Shown here piece by piece: positions 61,929-64,000 of a DNA stretch of 64,000 bases (positions within the stretch are counted from its first letter, which is position 1; every line of letters starts with the position of its first letter). The position numbers and the translations under genes were made by a program. The notes below the pieces were generated by a model. That model was not told the origin of the DNA, searched no databases, and saw nothing but the letters and a program-made list of their open reading frames with translations. The stretch is from Vibrio agarilyticus (GTDB taxonomy: Bacteria > Pseudomonadota > Gammaproteobacteria > Enterobacterales > Vibrionaceae): positions 1 to 64,000 of the forward strand of contig NZ_JABAIK010000017.1 of assembly GCF_012641465.1 (NCBI RefSeq), read 5' to 3'.

Positions 61929-62330
61929 ATGAAACATTTGTATATTGTTAGAGGACCATTTGGTACAGGTAAGACCGAGTTTGCAAAATCATTGTCAGAA
62001 AATGTAATCTCCTGTTGGGACTATTATGCACAATACGGAGAGAACAAATGGAATGAGAAATTAAAGCCACATGCAGATGAATATTGCAGAAATAGTGTAT
62101 TGAATTTGATGAAAAAGAATGAGTGTAAAATATTCGTTACTAATTCTTTTTCTAAGAACAGTGACTTATCATATTATTATGAACTGGCTGAAGTTCATGG
62201 ATACAAGGTGTTCTCTTTGGTTATGGATTGTCGTGATACAGAGTCTTATAAGCGTGATGCTCCTCAAGACGTTATTTTAAAACAAATCATTAATATTAAA
62301 AACAACGTCCCATTCCATCAAGGATTTTGA
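61929..62330 (+). CDS. small P-loop (AAA_33/NEDD4BP2-like) protein
   Basis: A 133-residue cytoplasmic protein with the Walker A motif GPFGTGKT near residue 9. A later FVTNSFSKNSDLSYYYELAEVHGYKVFSLVM segment fits the polynucleotide-kinase-like P-loop proteins found as NEDD4BP2-like ATPases. Its start is only 15 bases after the permease stop, so the two are cotranscribed. What a small kinase-like protein does beside a sugar permease is unclear: phosphorylation of a sugar or nucleic acid, or a transport regulator. No partner toxin or antitoxin was seen. Confidence 0.7.
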   Translation: MKHLYIVRGPFGTGKTEFAKSLSENVISCWDYYAQYGENKWNEKLKPHADEYCRNSVLNLMKKNECKIFVTNSFSKNSDLSYYYELAEVHGYKVFSLVMDCRDTESYKRDAPQDVILKQIINIKNNVPFHQGF

Positions 62331-62836
62331 TGGTTAAGTGAGGTTGGCTAAATTTCCTCTCTTAAGGCCAACCTCCCATATCTTTATCAAATAGCTCAAA
62401 TTCTATTTAATAATTAAAATTTGTTGATGTATCTTCCGCATCACGTCTACACTATACCTCGAATCACTAATATCAATTTCAGAGCTGCCCACATTCATGT
62501 TTCCAGGGCAGATGCATACTTTGTTTGTTAATTAAACAGTATGTTAGCTAGCTTAAGATCTGATTTATTTCCTGTTTCAACATCCCGAAATAAGTAAGCA
62601 CAAAGACGCAAATTCCGATCAAACTGCCTGCGTGTTGAGCGATTTAGTTAGTATGGTTTAACTCTATTCTCACTTCCAATGGCATCTGTTAACCAGTGTA
62701 TCTAATAAAATAGTGATTTTTATCTCATTGGCCTTAATTGGTATGATGAATATCTCAAATTGGATGGTTAATTGTTGTCTTTCGGTGCCCCGGCGTGAAA
62801 TGATCTCGGTGTTTTTTCAACGTGGAATATAAAGCA
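62331..62836. other. intergenic region with hairpin and degenerate operator-like sequences
   Basis: A 506-base gap without a supported gene. A 9-bp hairpin (GAGGTTGGC/GCCAACCTC, 62340-62375) just after the P-loop gene may end its transcript. Weak TTGG/CCAA-like pieces occur near 62687-62697, 62729-62742 and 62758-62770. They suggest, but do not prove, that the lipoprotein gene joins the regulon. Confidence 0.4.
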
Positions 62837-64000
62837 ATGAATCAATACATAAAACGAAGTGCGATTTGCTTAGCTATAGCTGGAGTGCTAGTGGCTTGTA
62901 ATAGTGACACCAATTCATCATCAGAAGAATTACCAATACCAACTGTAGGAATCACTCCTGGTGATGTTTCTGATGTAACGCCTTTAAAAATAGAAAAAGG
63001 TAAAACTGTACTGCTCGATTATGAGCCAAGTTCTGATGTCGAGACTTTGCTTCTTACGGTAGAAACCGAAGAACCTTTTGAAGTTTTATCTATTTACCGA
63101 GTTGATGAAGATAGCGTCGTGACGATGAGTGGCGATAATGCTGAACCTCAAAAGAAAATATTGGTGGACAATTTAGATATTCCTGAAAAAGGTATTAACA
63201 TATTGCAACTTTTGGTTAACTTTTCTGATACTGAGAATATTAAGTTAGAAGTCGCAGCTCGCAATGGAGCTATAAAGATTACCAAGATGGAGTTTGGTGC
63301 ACCGGAAAATGCAGTGACTTTTCCTCTGTTTAGAGATATATCTGAGCAGGTAGGCTTACCAGAAGAAATCACTTATAAATATGGTGGTCCGTCTGTTGGC
63401 GATGTGGATGGTGACGGTGACTACGATTTTGTACTCAATAATCATAACTACGTTTCGCCACAAATGATTATAAATAATGGATTATCTGCTAATATTGTAG
63501 AAACTAAACTTTATGGTGATCAAGCGCGTGACTATCATGGAACTGCTCTTGGAGACTACGATAATGATGGCGACCTTGATGTTATCGTTGCTTTTGGTGG
63601 CGCTAATGGTACCAACCCAAGTTCTTATGAACTATTAAGAAACGACGGTAATAATGTTTACACTATTATCTCTCCGACTGATTCGGGGATCAAGGAACCA
63701 TCGAGAGGACGTGCGCCAAGATTTATTGACTTTAATCAGGATGGATTTTTAGATTTGGTGATGATCAACGCCAAAACAGATCTTCCAGACTATAAATATC
63801 CTCAGCAACATTTCTATAAAAATCTAGGCCCCGAACATGATTATAGATTCGAATGGGTCTCAATGCCAGGTATCGATAGTGCTTCTTCTGAGCGAGTGCT
63901 AGTGTTTGACTACGATAATGACAACATTGATGACATGCTGTTTATTTCGCCACCAAGTTTATGGCGAGGAACGGGTTCTGGCTTCGAAGATAAATCTGAT
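62837..64000 (+). CDS. FG-GAP/VCBS-repeat lipoprotein (partial, runs off the window)
   Basis: An open frame of 388 codons with no stop before the window edge. The lipoprotein signal (AIAGVLVAC, then NSDTNSSSEE) indicates an outer-membrane or surface lipoprotein. An N-terminal sandwich-like domain (about 40-165) is followed by repeated calcium-binding FG-GAP/VCBS motifs: DVDGDGDYDFV (about 188), DYDNDGDLDVIV, DFNQDGFLDLV and DYDNDNIDDML. Such proteins form beta-propellers that bind polysaccharide or act as adhesins. The C-terminal part, which may carry a catalytic domain, is outside the window. The start follows GGAA by nine bases. Confidence 0.82.
   Translation, partial: MNQYIKRSAICLAIAGVLVACNSDTNSSSEELPIPTVGITPGDVSDVTPLKIEKGKTVLLDYEPSSDVETLLLTVETEEPFEVLSIYRVDEDSVVTMSGDNAEPQKKILVDNLDIPEKGINILQLLVNFSDTENIKLEVAARNGAIKITKMEFGAPENAVTFPLFRDISEQVGLPEEITYKYGGPSVGDVDGDGDYDFVLNNHNYVSPQMIINNGLSANIVETKLYGDQARDYHGTALGDYDNDGDLDVIVAFGGANGTNPSSYELLRNDGNNVYTIISPTDSGIKEPSRGRAPRFIDFNQDGFLDLVMINAKTDLPDYKYPQQHFYKNLGPEHDYRFEWVSMPGIDSASSERVLVFDYDNDNIDDMLFISPPSLWRGTGSGFEDKSD

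Noticed and set aside
62687-62770. Further copies of the cluster operator before the FG-GAP lipoprotein
   Set aside because: Only half-matches; not enough to call as sites.
1-64000. CRISPR arrays, rRNA genes, riboswitches
   Set aside because: No regularly spaced repeats, rRNA sequence or recognisable riboswitch core was seen on either strand.

Overview
The window reads as chromosomal DNA of a marine, agar-degrading Vibrio-like gammaproteobacterium. The clues are moderate to low GC, tandem tRNA-Val genes, a LacY-type permease, a LamB-type porin, an ExuR/UxuR-like GntR regulator and a large set of beta-agarase genes. The genus is inferred from gene style; no database comparison was possible.

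Layout. (1) 1-4.1 kb: the end of an integrated element. Three leftward genes, the central one a large tyrosine-recombinase-like protein, abut a 3' fragment of tRNA-Val (3889-3940). An intact tRNA-Val(GAC) follows (3978-4054). (2) 4.1-8 kb: IS-rich debris holding an integron-integrase fragment, a dead ISL3-family element with both terminal repeats, an orphan ParS/MbcA-type (DUF2384) protein and an IS5-family element with an amber stop. (3) 8.3-11 kb: a KDPG-type aldolase and a GH16 beta-agarase with a CBM13. (4) 11.2-16 kb: a methyl-accepting chemotaxis protein enclosed by remnants of IS66, IS200/IS605, IS630 and IS3 elements. (5) 16-36.6 kb: GH50 agarase, GH117 neoagarobiose hydrolase, an MFS carrier, a Tat-exported PhoD-like protein, then the 3,6-anhydro-L-galactose (AHG) branch: cycloisomerase, sugar-acid kinase, three dehydrogenases, GntR regulator, sugar porter, aldehyde dehydrogenase and IclR regulator. 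(6) 36.8-48 kb: a GH2 enzyme diverging from an operon made of a leaderless solute-binding-like protein, two CaiB-type CoA-transferases, an enoyl-CoA hydratase, a second aldehyde dehydrogenase and a GH50 lipoprotein. (7) 48.2-62.3 kb: a small secreted protein, a cytoplasmic GH50, a porin, a GH50 lipoprotein, a carbohydrate-binding GlyGly-CTERM protein, a GlyGly-CTERM GH50, a LacY-like permease and a P-loop protein. (8) From 62.8 kb to the edge: the start of an FG-GAP/VCBS lipoprotein.

How the genes may work together. Secreted GH16 and surface or periplasmic GH50 enzymes would cut agar to neoagaro-oligosaccharides. The porin and the LacY-like and sugar-porter permeases would import them. Cytoplasmic GH50 and GH117 would release galactose and AHG. 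AHG would be oxidised by an aldehyde dehydrogenase, ring-opened by the cycloisomerase, epimerised at C5 by a dehydrogenase/reductase pair, phosphorylated by the PfkB kinase and split by the aldolase. There are no SusC/SusD or TonB-dependent receptor genes in the window.

The two most interesting signals are regulatory and metabolic. A 12-bp palindrome close to TTGGTNNACCAA recurs before nearly every transcription unit of the agar regulon, including the chemoreceptor. The GH2/CoA-transferase block lacks it and instead has two copies of TCATATATGA at its divergent promoters. That block, with its leaderless solute-binding-like protein and paired CoA-transferases cotranscribed with an agarase, is the best candidate for an undescribed system.
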